A stretch of 64,000 nucleotides of DNA from contig NZ_CP107964.1 in the NCBI RefSeq assembly GCF_041434935.1, positions 1,364,001-1,428,000 on the forward strand. Reading direction: 5' to 3'. The position numbers were made by a program, and so were the translations under genes. Shown here one piece after another: positions 34,942 through 45,774 of this stretch; the first letter of the stretch is position 1; every line of letters begins with the position of its first letter. Under the pieces are notes generated by a model. That model saw only the letters and a list, made by a program, of their open reading frames with translations. It did no database searches and was not told the origin of the DNA. Source of the DNA: Kitasatospora sp. NBC_00374. GTDB taxonomy: Bacteria; Actinomycetota; Actinomycetes; Streptomycetales; Streptomycetaceae.

Positions 34942-35844
34942 GTGCAGGTTCCCGCGTCATTCGAGTACCGGCGCGCGCAGAGCGTGGACGACGCGCTCGC
35001 GCTGCTGGAGCGGTTCGGGGAGGAGGCCCGGGTCATCGCCGGGGGGCACAGTCTGCTGCCGATGATGAAGCTGCGGCTGGCCCGTCCGGAGTTCCTGGTC
35101 GACATCAACGACCTGCACGAGTTGGACTATCTGCGGCTGGAGGGCGGCGAGGTGCGGATCGGCGCGCTGACCCGGCACCGCAGCCTGCTGGAGTCCGATC
35201 TGCTGGGCCGCCACCTCCCGATCTTCCACGACGCCGAGCGGGTGATCGCCGACCCGCCGGTGCGCAACCGCGGCACCATCGGCGGCTCGCTCTGTCAGGC
35301 CGACCCGGCGGAGGACCTCTCCGCGGTCTGCGCCGCCGTTCGGGCGGTGGCCGTGGTGCTCGGGCCGGGCGGGCGGCGCTCGGTGCCGATCGAGGAGTTC
35401 TACCGCGGCCCGTACGAGACGGCCGTGGGGGCCGGCGAGATGCTGGTCGAGATCCGGGTGCCGGTACGGCCGAACGCGGGCAGCGCCTACCGGAAGGTCG
35501 AGCGCAAGTCCGGGGACTGGGCGGTCGCGGCGGCAGGCGCCGCGCTGTCGCTGGCCGACGGGCGGATCGGCTGGGCCGGGATCGGGCTCGCCGCGGTCGG
35601 TACGTCCCTGGTCGGCTACCGGCGGGCCGAGGAGGCGCTGGTCGGCCGGGAGCCGACCGAGCAGGTCTTCACCGAGGCGGGACGGATCGCCGCCGAGGAC
35701 TGCGATCCGCAGACCGACGGCCGGGGAAGCGCCGAGTACAAGCGGCACCTGGTCGGCGAACTCACCCGGCGGGCGCTGACCCTGGCCGCCGAACGGGCCG
35801 ACCGGGCCGTGGGCGTCGCCCGGTCCGACGCAGAGGGAGCATGA
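34942..35844 (+). CDS. coxM: Carbon monoxide dehydrogenase, FAD-binding medium subunit
   Basis: A 300-residue flavoprotein of the xanthine-dehydrogenase family. The two FAD-binding motifs are AGGHSLLP (residues 33-40) and RNRGTIGGSL (about 107-116). It passes electrons from the [2Fe-2S] subunit to the respiratory chain via FAD. The GTG at 34942 has AGGAGG at 34931-34936 with a 5-nt gap and is preferred to the GTG at 34921. Its stop overlaps the coxS start. The M-S-L order is that of form I enzymes. Confidence 0.92.
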   Translation: MQVPASFEYRRAQSVDDALALLERFGEEARVIAGGHSLLPMMKLRLARPEFLVDINDLHELDYLRLEGGEVRIGALTRHRSLLESDLLGRHLPIFHDAERVIADPPVRNRGTIGGSLCQADPAEDLSAVCAAVRAVAVVLGPGGRRSVPIEEFYRGPYETAVGAGEMLVEIRVPVRPNAGSAYRKVERKSGDWAVAAAGAALSLADGRIGWAGIGLAAVGTSLVGYRRAEEALVGREPTEQVFTEAGRIAAEDCDPQTDGRGSAEYKRHLVGELTRRALTLAAERADRAVGVARSDAEGA

Positions 35845-36340
35845 CGATGGAGGTCACCATCAACGTCAACGGTGAGGACCGGACCGCCGAGGTGGAGGCC
35901 CGGCACCTGCTGGTGCGCTTCCTGCGGGACGACCTCGGTCTCACCGGCACCCACTGGGGCTGCGACACCAGCAACTGCGGCACCTGCGTCGTGCTGTTCG
36001 ACGGCGAGCCCGTCAAGAGCTGCACCGTGCTGGCCGCGATGGCCGCCGGGCACCGGGTCCGGACCGTGGAGGACCTGGAGGGCGCCGACGGCCTCGATCC
36101 GGTGCAGCAGGGGTTCATCGAGAAGCACGGCCTGCAGTGCGGCTTCTGCACACCGGGCATGATGCTCACCGCCCGGGCGCTGCTGGACCGCAACCCCGAC
36201 CCGTCCGAGCAGGAGATCCGTGAGGCGATCTCCGGCCAGCTCTGCCGTTGCACCGGCTACCTGAACATCGTCCGCGCCGTCCAGTGGGCCGCGGACCACC
36301 CGGCGGCGGACGCCGCCGCCCCGACCGCGGGGAGCACGCC

Positions 36341-36344
<4 letters not shown>
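35841..36344 (+). CDS. coxS: Carbon monoxide dehydrogenase, [2Fe-2S] small subunit
   Basis: A 167-residue iron-sulfur protein with two cluster-binding domains. The ferredoxin-like N-terminal half holds C41, C46, C49 and C61; the helical C-terminal half holds C100, C103, C135 and C137 (QCGFCTPGM, GQLCRCTGYLNI). It relays electrons from the molybdenum site in CoxL to the flavin in CoxM. The ATG at 35841 overlaps the coxM stop and GAGGGAG lies just upstream; a second ATG two codons later is possible. Length is normal for the family. Confidence 0.93.
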
Positions 36345-38736
<2,392 letters not shown>

Positions 38737-38740
<4 letters not shown>

Positions 38741-39780
38741 GTACGGGCACCGCCATGGAGCGGCGGATGGCGGACCTGAGGGAGCGTCAGGTCCCGTTCG
38801 TCAAGGCGACCGTGGTGCGCGCCCTGCACCCCACCAGCGCGCACCCCGGGGACACCGCGCTGGTCCTGGAGGACGGCCGGATCGAGGGCTTCGTCGGCGG
38901 CGTCTGCGCCGAGTCCACCGTGCGTCTGCAGGCGCTGCGGGTACTGCGCAGCGGGGAGTCGCTGCTGCTGCGGATCTCGCCGCAGGCGGGCAGCGGGGCG
39001 GCTGTGGAGGAGACTGCTGAGGCGGAGGCAGCGACAGGGCCCGGGGCGGAGCCGCGGGAGGGCACCCTCGTGGTGGCCAACCCCTGCCTGTCCGGCGGGG
39101 AGTTGGAGATCTTCCTGGAGCCGCAGCGCCCCGCACCCGTGGTCCTGGTCCTGGGGGACACACCGATCGGTCGCAGCCTGCTCGCCCTGGGCGCCGGCCT
39201 GGAGTACGAGCTGCGCGCCGTCTCACCCGGGGAGTTCTCGTCGCCGGAGTCCACGTCTCCGGAGTCCACCTCGCAGGCGCTCGCCGACGTCGCCGCCGTG
39301 GTGGTCGCCTCGCACGGCCGGGACGAGGAGGCGCTGCTGACCGCCGCGGCCCGCGCCGGGGTCCCGTACGTGGCGCTCGTCGCCAGCAGCCGGCGCGGAG
39401 CCGCGGTGCTGACCGGACTGGAGCTCGACGCCGAGGCGCGCGACCGGATCCACACCCCGGCGGGTCTGTGGATCGGGGCCCGGACGCCCGGGGAGATCGC
39501 GGTGTCGATCCTGGCCGAGCTGGTGGCCTCGCGGCACGCCGTCGCGCTGCACAGCGAAGCGGTGCCCGAGCCGGTCGCCCCGGTCGAGGCCGCCGACCCG
39601 TCCGGGGCGGCCGCCGAACCGCGCGCCGCCGTCGACCCGGTCTGCGGGATGACCGTGGCCGTCGTCCCGGACACCCTGTTCTCGGACGTCGGCGGCCACC
39701 GCCACTGGTTCTGCTCCGCCGGCTGCCGCGACCGGTTCGAGTCGGCCGCCCGCGTCGGGCCGCGCGGTCAAGCGCCCTGA
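38737..39780 (+). CDS. coxF: XdhC/CoxF-like protein fused to a YHS domain
   Basis: A 347-residue protein. Residues about 1-250 have the XdhC layout (GFVGGVCAESTV, NPCLSGGELEIFLEP, then a Rossmann half ending IGARTPGEIAVSILAEL). A Pro/Ala linker leads to a C-terminal YHS domain (about 300-335: DPVCGMTV, HWFCSAGCRDRF) that should bind a metal through its cysteines. CoxF-type proteins help assemble the CuSMoO2 centre; a metal-binding YHS module would suit copper handling, which is inference. The GTG at 38737 overlaps the coxL stop. Confidence 0.8.
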
Positions 39781-39810
39781 CGGAGGAGCCGTCGTGACCG
39801 AGGAGGCGCC

Positions 39811-40746
39811 GTGACCGAGGACGTCCGGCCGTCGCCGGCCGAATCCGCCCGCCGGGCCGTCGCGCTCGCCGTGCCGGACCCGCAGTCCCTGCGCGCCGCC
39901 CTGGACGCCACCGGCTACCTCACCGACACCGGCCTGACCACCGCGCTCTACCTCGCCCTGCGGCTGCCCCAGCCGCTGCTGCTGGAGGGCGAGCCCGGCG
40001 TGGGCAAGACCGAGGCGGCCCGCGCCCTCGCCACCGTGCTGGGCAGCCCGCTGATCCGGCTGCAGTGCTACGACGGGCTGGACGCGGCGGAGGCCCTCTA
40101 CGAGTGGAACTACCCGCGCCAGCTGCTGAGCATCCGGCTCGCCGAGAGCCGCGGGACGGCGCTGGACGAGACCGACCTCTTCTCCGACGCCTTCCTGCTG
40201 CGCCGCCCCGTACTCGCCGCGCTGACCCACCCCGGACCGACACCCGCCGTGCTGCTGATCGACGAGATCGACCGGGCCGACGACGACTTCGAGGCCTTCC
40301 TGCTGGAGGTGCTGGCGGAGGCCGGCGTCACCATCCCCGAGCTGGGCACCGTACGCGCCGCCGTCCCGCCGGTGGTCGTACTGACCTCCAACCGGACCCG
40401 CGACCTGCACGACGCCCTCAAGCGCCGCTGTCTGTACCACTGGATCGACTACCCCGACACCGAGCGGGTGATCGAGATCGTGCGCCGCCGGGTCCCCGGG
40501 ACCGCGCCCTCGCTCGCGGCCGAGGTGGCGGCAGCCGTACGGCGCCTGCGCACCCTGGAGGTCCAGAAGCCGCCCGGGATCGCCGAGAGCATCGACTGGG
40601 TCGCCGCGCTCACCCTGCTCGGCGTCGAACGGCTGGACCCGGACGCGGCGGAGCGCACCCTCGGCGTCCTGGTCAAGTACCGGGAGGACCACGACCTGGT
40701 CCGCGACCGCGGCCTGGCCTGGCTGGTCGGCGCACCCGATGGCTGA
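39811..40746 (+). CDS. coxD: MoxR-type AAA+ ATPase CoxD
   Basis: A 311-residue AAA+ protein. Walker A is GEPGVGKT (Lys66), Walker B is LLIDEID, and TSNRTRDLHDALKRRCLYHW provides sensor 1 and the Arg finger region. MoxR proteins are chaperone-like ATPases that work with a VWA-domain partner; in Oligotropha CoxD and CoxE mature the copper-molybdenum site of CO dehydrogenase. AGGAGG at 39801-39806 precedes the GTG by 4 nt. It overlaps the VWA gene by 8 nt, indicating a functional pair. Confidence 0.9.
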   Translation: MTEDVRPSPAESARRAVALAVPDPQSLRAALDATGYLTDTGLTTALYLALRLPQPLLLEGEPGVGKTEAARALATVLGSPLIRLQCYDGLDAAEALYEWNYPRQLLSIRLAESRGTALDETDLFSDAFLLRRPVLAALTHPGPTPAVLLIDEIDRADDDFEAFLLEVLAEAGVTIPELGTVRAAVPPVVVLTSNRTRDLHDALKRRCLYHWIDYPDTERVIEIVRRRVPGTAPSLAAEVAAAVRRLRTLEVQKPPGIAESIDWVAALTLLGVERLDPDAAERTLGVLVKYREDHDLVRDRGLAWLVGAPDG

Positions 40747-41938
40747 CCCGCTCTTCGACCCGGCCGCGTTCGCCGCCCGGTTCGGCGCGGAGCTGCACCG
40801 GGCCGGCCTGCCGGTCACCCCCGAGCGCTCGGCGCGGTTCCTCGACGGACTGCGCCTGCTGCCGCCGGTGGACCGGCCGACGCTGTACTGGACGGCCCGG
40901 CTCGCGTTCGTCACGGGACGGGCCCAGCTCGAAGCGTTCGACCGGGTCTTCGGGCTGGTCTTCGGCGGGCTGGGCGACCCGGCCGACCACCGGGGGTCAC
41001 CCGACAACCCGCCGCTGCCCGGCCTGGAACCCGGTCCGGCCGCCCCGGCCGGCGCCGCACCGACGCCGCCACGCCCCGCCACGGCCCCGCTGCCCGGCGG
41101 CGACCTCCGTCCGGAGGCCGTCGACGACCCCTCCGAACGCCCCACCGGCACCGGCACCCTGCGGCTGGCCGGCAGTACCGCCGAGTCGCTCGCGCACCAG
41201 GACTTCGGACGCTTCGGCCCCGGCGAGCTGGCGGAGCTGGACCGGCTGCTCGCCGGTCTCTCGATCAAGGTGCCGCTGCGCCGCACCCGGCGCCGGGAGG
41301 CCGATCCGGGCGGCCGCCGCATCGACCTGCGCCGGAGCCTGCGGCGCAGCCTGCGGACGGGTGGGGAGGCCGTCCGGCTGGCCCGCTCGCACGGGCGGCT
41401 GCGGCGCCGGCCGCTGGTGCTGCTCTGCGACATCTCCGGCTCGATGGAGCCGTACACCCGGGTCTACCTGCGGTTCTTCTCCAGGCTCTGCTCATCGGCG
41501 GGCGGCGGGCTGGCCGTCGAGATCTTCGTCTTCGCGACCCGCCTCACCCGGCTCACACCCGTCCTGCGGCACACCACGCCGGACGCGGCCCTTCGGCGGG
41601 CCGGGCTCACCGCGCCCGACTGGTCCGGCGGCACCCTGATCGGCCGGTCGCTGGCGGAGTTCACCAACCGGTTCGGGCGGCGCGGGATGGCCCGCGGCGC
41701 GGTGGTGGTGATCTTCTCGGACGGGTGGGAGGGCGAGGACCCCGCGGCGGTGGGCCGCGAGACGGCCCGCCTCGGACGCCTGGCCCACCGCGTGGTCTGG
41801 GTCAACCCGCGCAAGGCAGCCCCCGGGTACGCCCCGCTCGCCGGCGGCATCGCGGCGGCCCTGCCGCACTGCGACGCCTTCGTGAGCGGTCATACCCTCG
41901 CGGCGATGACCGAGGTCTTCGACGCCATCGCCGGGTGA
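40739..41938 (+). CDS. coxE: VWA-domain protein CoxE
   Basis: A 399-residue protein. The N-terminal half is helical with a Pro/Ala-rich linker; the C-terminal half is a von Willebrand A domain with the MIDAS motif DISGSMEPYTRVY (Asp231, DxSxS intact) and later GGTLIGRSLAEF and IFSDGWEGED. It is the expected partner of the MoxR ATPase and the last gene of the operon. The ATG overlaps the coxD end. Confidence 0.9.
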   Translation: MADPLFDPAAFAARFGAELHRAGLPVTPERSARFLDGLRLLPPVDRPTLYWTARLAFVTGRAQLEAFDRVFGLVFGGLGDPADHRGSPDNPPLPGLEPGPAAPAGAAPTPPRPATAPLPGGDLRPEAVDDPSERPTGTGTLRLAGSTAESLAHQDFGRFGPGELAELDRLLAGLSIKVPLRRTRRREADPGGRRIDLRRSLRRSLRTGGEAVRLARSHGRLRRRPLVLLCDISGSMEPYTRVYLRFFSRLCSSAGGGLAVEIFVFATRLTRLTPVLRHTTPDAALRRAGLTAPDWSGGTLIGRSLAEFTNRFGRRGMARGAVVVIFSDGWEGEDPAAVGRETARLGRLAHRVVWVNPRKAAPGYAPLAGGIAAALPHCDAFVSGHTLAAMTEVFDAIAG

Positions 41939-42149
41939 GCCGCCCCCCGTCGCGCCGGGCAGGGGCCGGCCCCGACGTTGCTCGGCCCATGTCCTGGGAC
42001 TGGAGCCGTGTCGGGGAGTTCCGCTCCCGCTGCGGCCGGGACTCCGAGCTCAGTGCAGGACCGTCCCGAACGGGTCGTCCGGCCGCCCGGCCGGACGTTG
42101 TGGGGCTTCCACGGGCCCCGCCGGGTCCTCGCTCGGGTCGGGGTCGGGG

Positions 42150-42401
42150 AAGTGGACGCTGCACCATCTGGACGAGCAGGGGCGCGTAGACGTCGGGCCC
42201 GCTGTCCACGTCCGGTGTCGTCATCTCGACGACCAGGACACCCTCCTGCGCAGGGGGCATCGGCAGGTACGCCTTGGCCGAGACCAGCGGGACCGGCCGG
42301 TCCGGGGCGAGGTGCCAGCCGGGACCTTCGCCGAGTGTCAGGACGACCGGTCCGGCCGGGGCGTCGAATCGCCTCACCAGATCGATTTTCGATCCAATCA
42401 C
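42150..42401 (-). pseudogene. Truncated paralogue of the WXG-operon hypothetical protein
   Basis: From an ATG at 42401 the minus strand encodes a segment (GPVVLTLGEGPG, AKAYLPMPPAQEGVLVVEMTTPD) that lines up with the C-terminal half of the 231-residue protein at 10916-11611 (GPAVLVLSG, AEVYIPVPGTGTLVVMRISTP). The N-terminal half is absent, and after about 42150 the frame degenerates into Arg/Pro-rich sequence antisense to coxE. It is best read as a gene fragment. The rest of 41939-42462 holds no gene. Confidence 0.5.
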
Positions 42402-42462
42402 TGATGGATCGTCAGATCAGCTTCCCTGAGGCATCTTTGACGTCATCAGCACAGTGGAACCG

Positions 42463-44049
42463 TCAGCGGTACTCGCGCAGGCGCGGGCGGACGCCGAGCG
42501 CGCTCAGCGCGAGCGCCAGCGTGAGCGCGATGCCGCCTACGGCCGCGGTGCCCGGACTCGGATGGGCGTCGGCCTCGGCCACCGCCGCGTCGAAGGCCCG
42601 CTGGTTGATCGCCAGGACATCGCCGAGGGCAGCGCCGAGGAGCTCGAAGTCCGCGTTCGACTGGCCCGGTGCAGTGCCGGTGTTGAACGTCACCGCCTGT
42701 TTGAGCTGCCCCTGGTTTCGCAGGGCGCGGATGGTGCGGTCGTCCTGCTGGTAGCGCTGGAACGCCGTCAGGGCCTGTTCGGCCGCGTCCTGCTCGCCCG
42801 GGAAGGTGATGTTGCGCAGTTCCATCCCGAGGAAGCCGTCGAAAGGGACCACCCTGCAGTCGGCGCGGTGGGCGTCGATCTGACGGGACAGTTCACTGTT
42901 GTAGCTGCCGAGAGTGGCACCCGAGACGTCGGCGACGGCCTGGGTCTTGTCGAGGAAGGCCTGCTCGTACGCGGCTGCCCGGGCCGGGTCGGTGAGATAG
43001 CGGCTCTCGTCCGCGTTCATGTCGTAGGCCACCGCGCGGGCGCGGCTGAGGGCGATGACGGAGTCGTAGGCGTTGCGCTTCGCCGTCACCAGGTGGTCTT
43101 CGGCCTGCCCGGCGAGCTGGAGGACGGTCGCCAGCCCGATGACGGTGAGCAGGGTCGTGGCGGCGAGTGGCGGGTTGACCCGGCGACGGAAGCGGACGGC
43201 CAGGGTTCTCTGCAGGGCGGCCAGTACGACGAGTGCGATCGCACCGGTGCCCAGGATCCACCACCAGCCGGCCGCAAGCTCGTCGCGTTGGGCGGTGTAG
43301 ATGTGGTCGACGGTGACGGAGTTGGCCGCGGTGATCCGGTCGGCAGCGGGCAACAGCTGCTGCCGGAGCAGATCGGTGGCCTGGCGGTAGGCGTCCAGGG
43401 CGTCCGGGGACGGCTTGCCGGCCGACGCGTGGGCCTGGTCCTCCAGGAGCTGGGCACGCGCGACCAGGGCCTCGTAGTGACCGAGTTCGGCGATGGCGGT
43501 CTGTACGGCGCGCTGCCCGGAGGGCTCTCCGGCGGCCGCCTCGGCGGCGCGCTGGAGGTCGATACCGGCCTGGTTGCGGCGCTGCTCATAGGTGTCCAGG
43601 GTCTGCCTGCGCAGGGCGGAGTAGTCCTGGTCGGCGCCGATCAGCAGCAGATTGGCGGCCTGGGCGTCCATGTCGCTGAGCGCGAAGGACAGGTCGGCGG
43701 CGCGCACGGCCTGCGGGGCGGCATGGTGGCCGATGGTGTCGATGCCGTCGCGGGCGCCGACCAGCACCGAGGCCGTGGTGGCGGCGAAGGCGAACACGGT
43801 GGCCAGGCAGAGAACCGTGAGCGCACGGACGAGGCGGGGTGTGTTCCACCAGGAACCGCCCAGCGCGGGGATCCGGGCGCGTATGCCCGGTGTCCGGGTC
43901 GAGGCGCCGACGTGAGCCTCAGGGCCGCCTGCGGTGGTGGTGCGGGGGGCGCGCTGCCCGGGTGCCGGGCCGGCCGTACCCGAGTTCGCCACCCCAGGCG
44001 AGCTCGTCTTCCTCGGTACGGTCGTTCTGCCCTGTGCGCCCGCTGTCAT
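42463..44049 (-). CDS. Unrecognised membrane protein with two helical extracytoplasmic domains
   Basis: A 528-residue protein: about 60 disordered N-terminal residues, a transmembrane helix (about 72-95), a helical domain of about 165 residues, two more helices (about 262-285 and 302-322), a second helical domain of about 170 residues, and a final helix near 500-520. Each loop domain looks like a four-helix bundle of the kind seen in chemoreceptor sensor regions, but no HAMP, kinase or signalling domain follows. Function unknown. Two copies of the proposed KdpE box lie 150-200 bp upstream, so it may belong to the potassium response. Its 5' region has a diverged copy at 53577-53911. Confidence 0.72.
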   Translation of the reverse strand: MTAGAQGRTTVPRKTSSPGVANSGTAGPAPGQRAPRTTTAGGPEAHVGASTRTPGIRARIPALGGSWWNTPRLVRALTVLCLATVFAFAATTASVLVGARDGIDTIGHHAAPQAVRAADLSFALSDMDAQAANLLLIGADQDYSALRRQTLDTYEQRRNQAGIDLQRAAEAAAGEPSGQRAVQTAIAELGHYEALVARAQLLEDQAHASAGKPSPDALDAYRQATDLLRQQLLPAADRITAANSVTVDHIYTAQRDELAAGWWWILGTGAIALVVLAALQRTLAVRFRRRVNPPLAATTLLTVIGLATVLQLAGQAEDHLVTAKRNAYDSVIALSRARAVAYDMNADESRYLTDPARAAAYEQAFLDKTQAVADVSGATLGSYNSELSRQIDAHRADCRVVPFDGFLGMELRNITFPGEQDAAEQALTAFQRYQQDDRTIRALRNQGQLKQAVTFNTGTAPGQSNADFELLGAALGDVLAINQRAFDAAVAEADAHPSPGTAAVGGIALTLALALSALGVRPRLREYR

Positions 44050-44255
44050 GGCTGCGCGTCCCCCTACCCTTTTCACCTGGCCGCCGGTTGGTTACCTGTG
44101 GAGGTCTCCACCGGCGTGGTCACAGCCCGCATCCCCCATGGAGCGGAGCCGCTTCCTCGTCTGCGACGCTATGCCGCCGGATATCGGCTTCCGGCTCTCC
44201 CTGACGTTTCCTTGGCGGCACGGGGAGCGATCTTGACGCTTCATTGGCGCCCGGC
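43939..44255. repeat. Copy 1 of a duplicated segment (5' end and upstream of the membrane-protein gene)
   Basis: This stretch lines up with 53577-53911 in the same orientation. It shares GTGCGGGGGGCGCGC near its left end, CCCGCTGTCATG at the start codon, and the final TCTTGACG-N-TCATTGGCGG block. The first ~36 codons and ~200 bp of upstream DNA of the membrane-protein gene are included. Confidence 0.65.
44202..44249 (+). promoter_or_regulatory. Proposed KdpE box, four half-sites
   Basis: Half-sites TGACG (44202), TGGCG (44213), TGACG (44234) and TGGCG (44245), at offsets 0, 11, 32 and 43. The 11-bp period fits head-to-tail binding of OmpR-type regulators. It lies 153-200 bp upstream of the minus-strand membrane-protein gene at 44049. 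Confidence 0.55.
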
Positions 44256-44290
44256 CGGCGCCGACGACCACCTCCCCAAGTCCTTCGGCT

Positions 44291-44392
44291 ATGGACGAGC
44301 TCCTCGCCCCCCTCCGGGCCGTGCTGCGTCGCCCGCCCGCCGAGACGCCGCCGCGTTGGGCTGTGATCGGCGACCACGAGGTCGCCGCGTCC
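44291..44392 (+). pseudogene. kdpE fragment, plus-strand piece
   Basis: The plus strand encodes MDELLAPLRAVLRRPPAE, then VIGDHEVAAS, matching the middle of the intact KdpE (MDELFARLRAVLRRPARE, VIGDYTVDVAAS) encoded at about 54170-54276 on the minus strand. DNA identity is also clear across about 100 bp. The piece is therefore inverted relative to the neighbouring duplicated segment. It has no receiver domain and no complete DNA-binding domain, so it cannot be functional. Confidence 0.65.
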
Positions 44393-44403
44393 ACCGTCAC
44401 CGA

Positions 44404-44466
44404 CCCGCCAGCCCCGGACCTCGCGCAGGATCTGCCGCCCGGGCACCAGCTTCACCGGGTTGGACG
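44404..44466 (-). pseudogene. kdpE fragment, minus-strand piece
   Basis: On the minus strand this encodes NPVKLVPGRQILREV, matching SPGRLIPGRQILQEV of the intact KdpE winged-helix domain. The plus-strand DNA matches about 54044-54085 over roughly 40 bp. It abuts the oppositely oriented kdpE fragment at 44291-44392, so an ancient kdpE copy was broken and partly inverted here. Confidence 0.6.
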
Positions 44467-44601
44467 CCGCACCGCCACGCTGATGGGCGCCCGGCCCGGC
44501 CGGGGCCGATGCGCCGGCGCCCGGCCTGGCCTGTGAGGATGACCAGCAACATGGGGGGGTGACCGGCCGGGCACCCCCGGCCACGTGGAGGAGCGGTTCG
44601 G

Positions 44602-45585
44602 GTGTCGCAGCAGGGACCGCAGGGCCTGGTCGAGCGGATGGAACACCACCAGGTCACGGTGTATCTCGGGGCGATGACCGCCGGTGCTCTGCTCGGCTGG
44701 ACCGCACCCAGCTGGGGGCCGGGCCTGGAGCACGCCATCAACCCGGTGCTCGGCGCCCTGCTCTTCGTCACCTTCCTCCAGGTCCCGGCCGCCGAGCTGG
44801 TCCGCTCTCTGCGCGACGGCAGATTCCTGGCCGCCGCCCTGGTGGTGAACTTCGTGGTAGTGCCGCTGCTGGTCGCCGCGATGTTCGCGTTCCTGCCCGC
44901 GAACGAGGCCGTGCGCCTCGGCGTGCTGCTGGTGCTGCTGTGCCCGTGCGTCGACTACGTGATCGTCTTCTCCGGCCTGGCAGGCGGCAGCAGCCGCCGT
45001 CTGCTCGCCGCCACCCCGGTCCTGCTGGTGGCGCAGATGCTGCTGCTGCCGGTGTTTCTGTACCTGTTCATGGGCTCCGACCTCGCGGACATCGTCGATG
45101 TCGGCCCGTTCCTGGAGGCGTTCGCGTTCCTGATCGTCATCCCGCTGACTCTGGCCTGGGCACTCCAGGTGTGGGCCGCGCGCCGCCCGACCGGACTGAA
45201 GGTCGCGGGCGCCGCGACCACCACGATGGTGCCGCTGATGGCCGCCACCCTCCTCGTGGTCGTCGCCTCCCAGGTCCCCGGGCTCGGCGGCAACCTCGCC
45301 GACGTCGGCGCCGTCATCCCCTTCTACGCCGCGTTCCTCGTCGTCATGGCCTTCGCCGGCCGCGCGGTGGCCCGCCTGTTCCGTCTGGACACCGGCGCAA
45401 GCCGCGCGGTCGTCTTCACCGGCGCCACCCGTAACTCCCTCGTCGTCCTGCCCCTCGCCCTGGCCCTGCCCGACGACCTGGCGGTGGCCGCCGTCGTCGT
45501 GGTCACCCAAACCCTCGTCGAGGTCGTCGGCATGGTCGCCTACGTCCGTCTCGTACCGCGCCTCGTCCCCGACACCGCGCGCTGA
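44602..45585 (+). CDS. ACR3/bile acid:sodium symporter superfamily permease
   Basis: A 327-residue membrane protein with ten predicted helices. The CPCVDYVIVFSGLAGG segment (about residues 114-129) corresponds to the helix that carries the essential Cys in ACR3 arsenite exporters, and TGATRNSLVVLPLALAL near residue 275 is the second family signature. It may extrude arsenite, but the motif is not the strict ACR3 form, and other BASS-superfamily substrates are possible. No arsR, arsC or arsenic operator is nearby. The GTG at 44602 has GGAGGAG upstream. Confidence 0.72.
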   Translation: MSQQGPQGLVERMEHHQVTVYLGAMTAGALLGWTAPSWGPGLEHAINPVLGALLFVTFLQVPAAELVRSLRDGRFLAAALVVNFVVVPLLVAAMFAFLPANEAVRLGVLLVLLCPCVDYVIVFSGLAGGSSRRLLAATPVLLVAQMLLLPVFLYLFMGSDLADIVDVGPFLEAFAFLIVIPLTLAWALQVWAARRPTGLKVAGAATTTMVPLMAATLLVVVASQVPGLGGNLADVGAVIPFYAAFLVVMAFAGRAVARLFRLDTGASRAVVFTGATRNSLVVLPLALALPDDLAVAAVVVVTQTLVEVVGMVAYVRLVPRLVPDTAR

Positions 45586-45774
45586 CACGAGCGTCCGGCC
45601 ATGCGCTGGACACCGGATTCACGACGGCCGAACGACGTGACGCCGCCGCACCGGTAGGCGCCCGCCGAGGCCGGGTGGGCCACCCGGATCCGGACCTCGG
45701 CGGGGCCGGAGAAAGCCGGAACACCGGGGCCGGAACACAGGCCGGTACGGACACACGCCCTCCGCCGGCTCGTC

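Noticed and set aside
44120..44584. 154-codon minus-strand ORF covering the kdpE remnants
   Set aside because: Only a 15-residue stretch matches KdpE; the rest is antisense of the inverted fragment, so it is not a gene.
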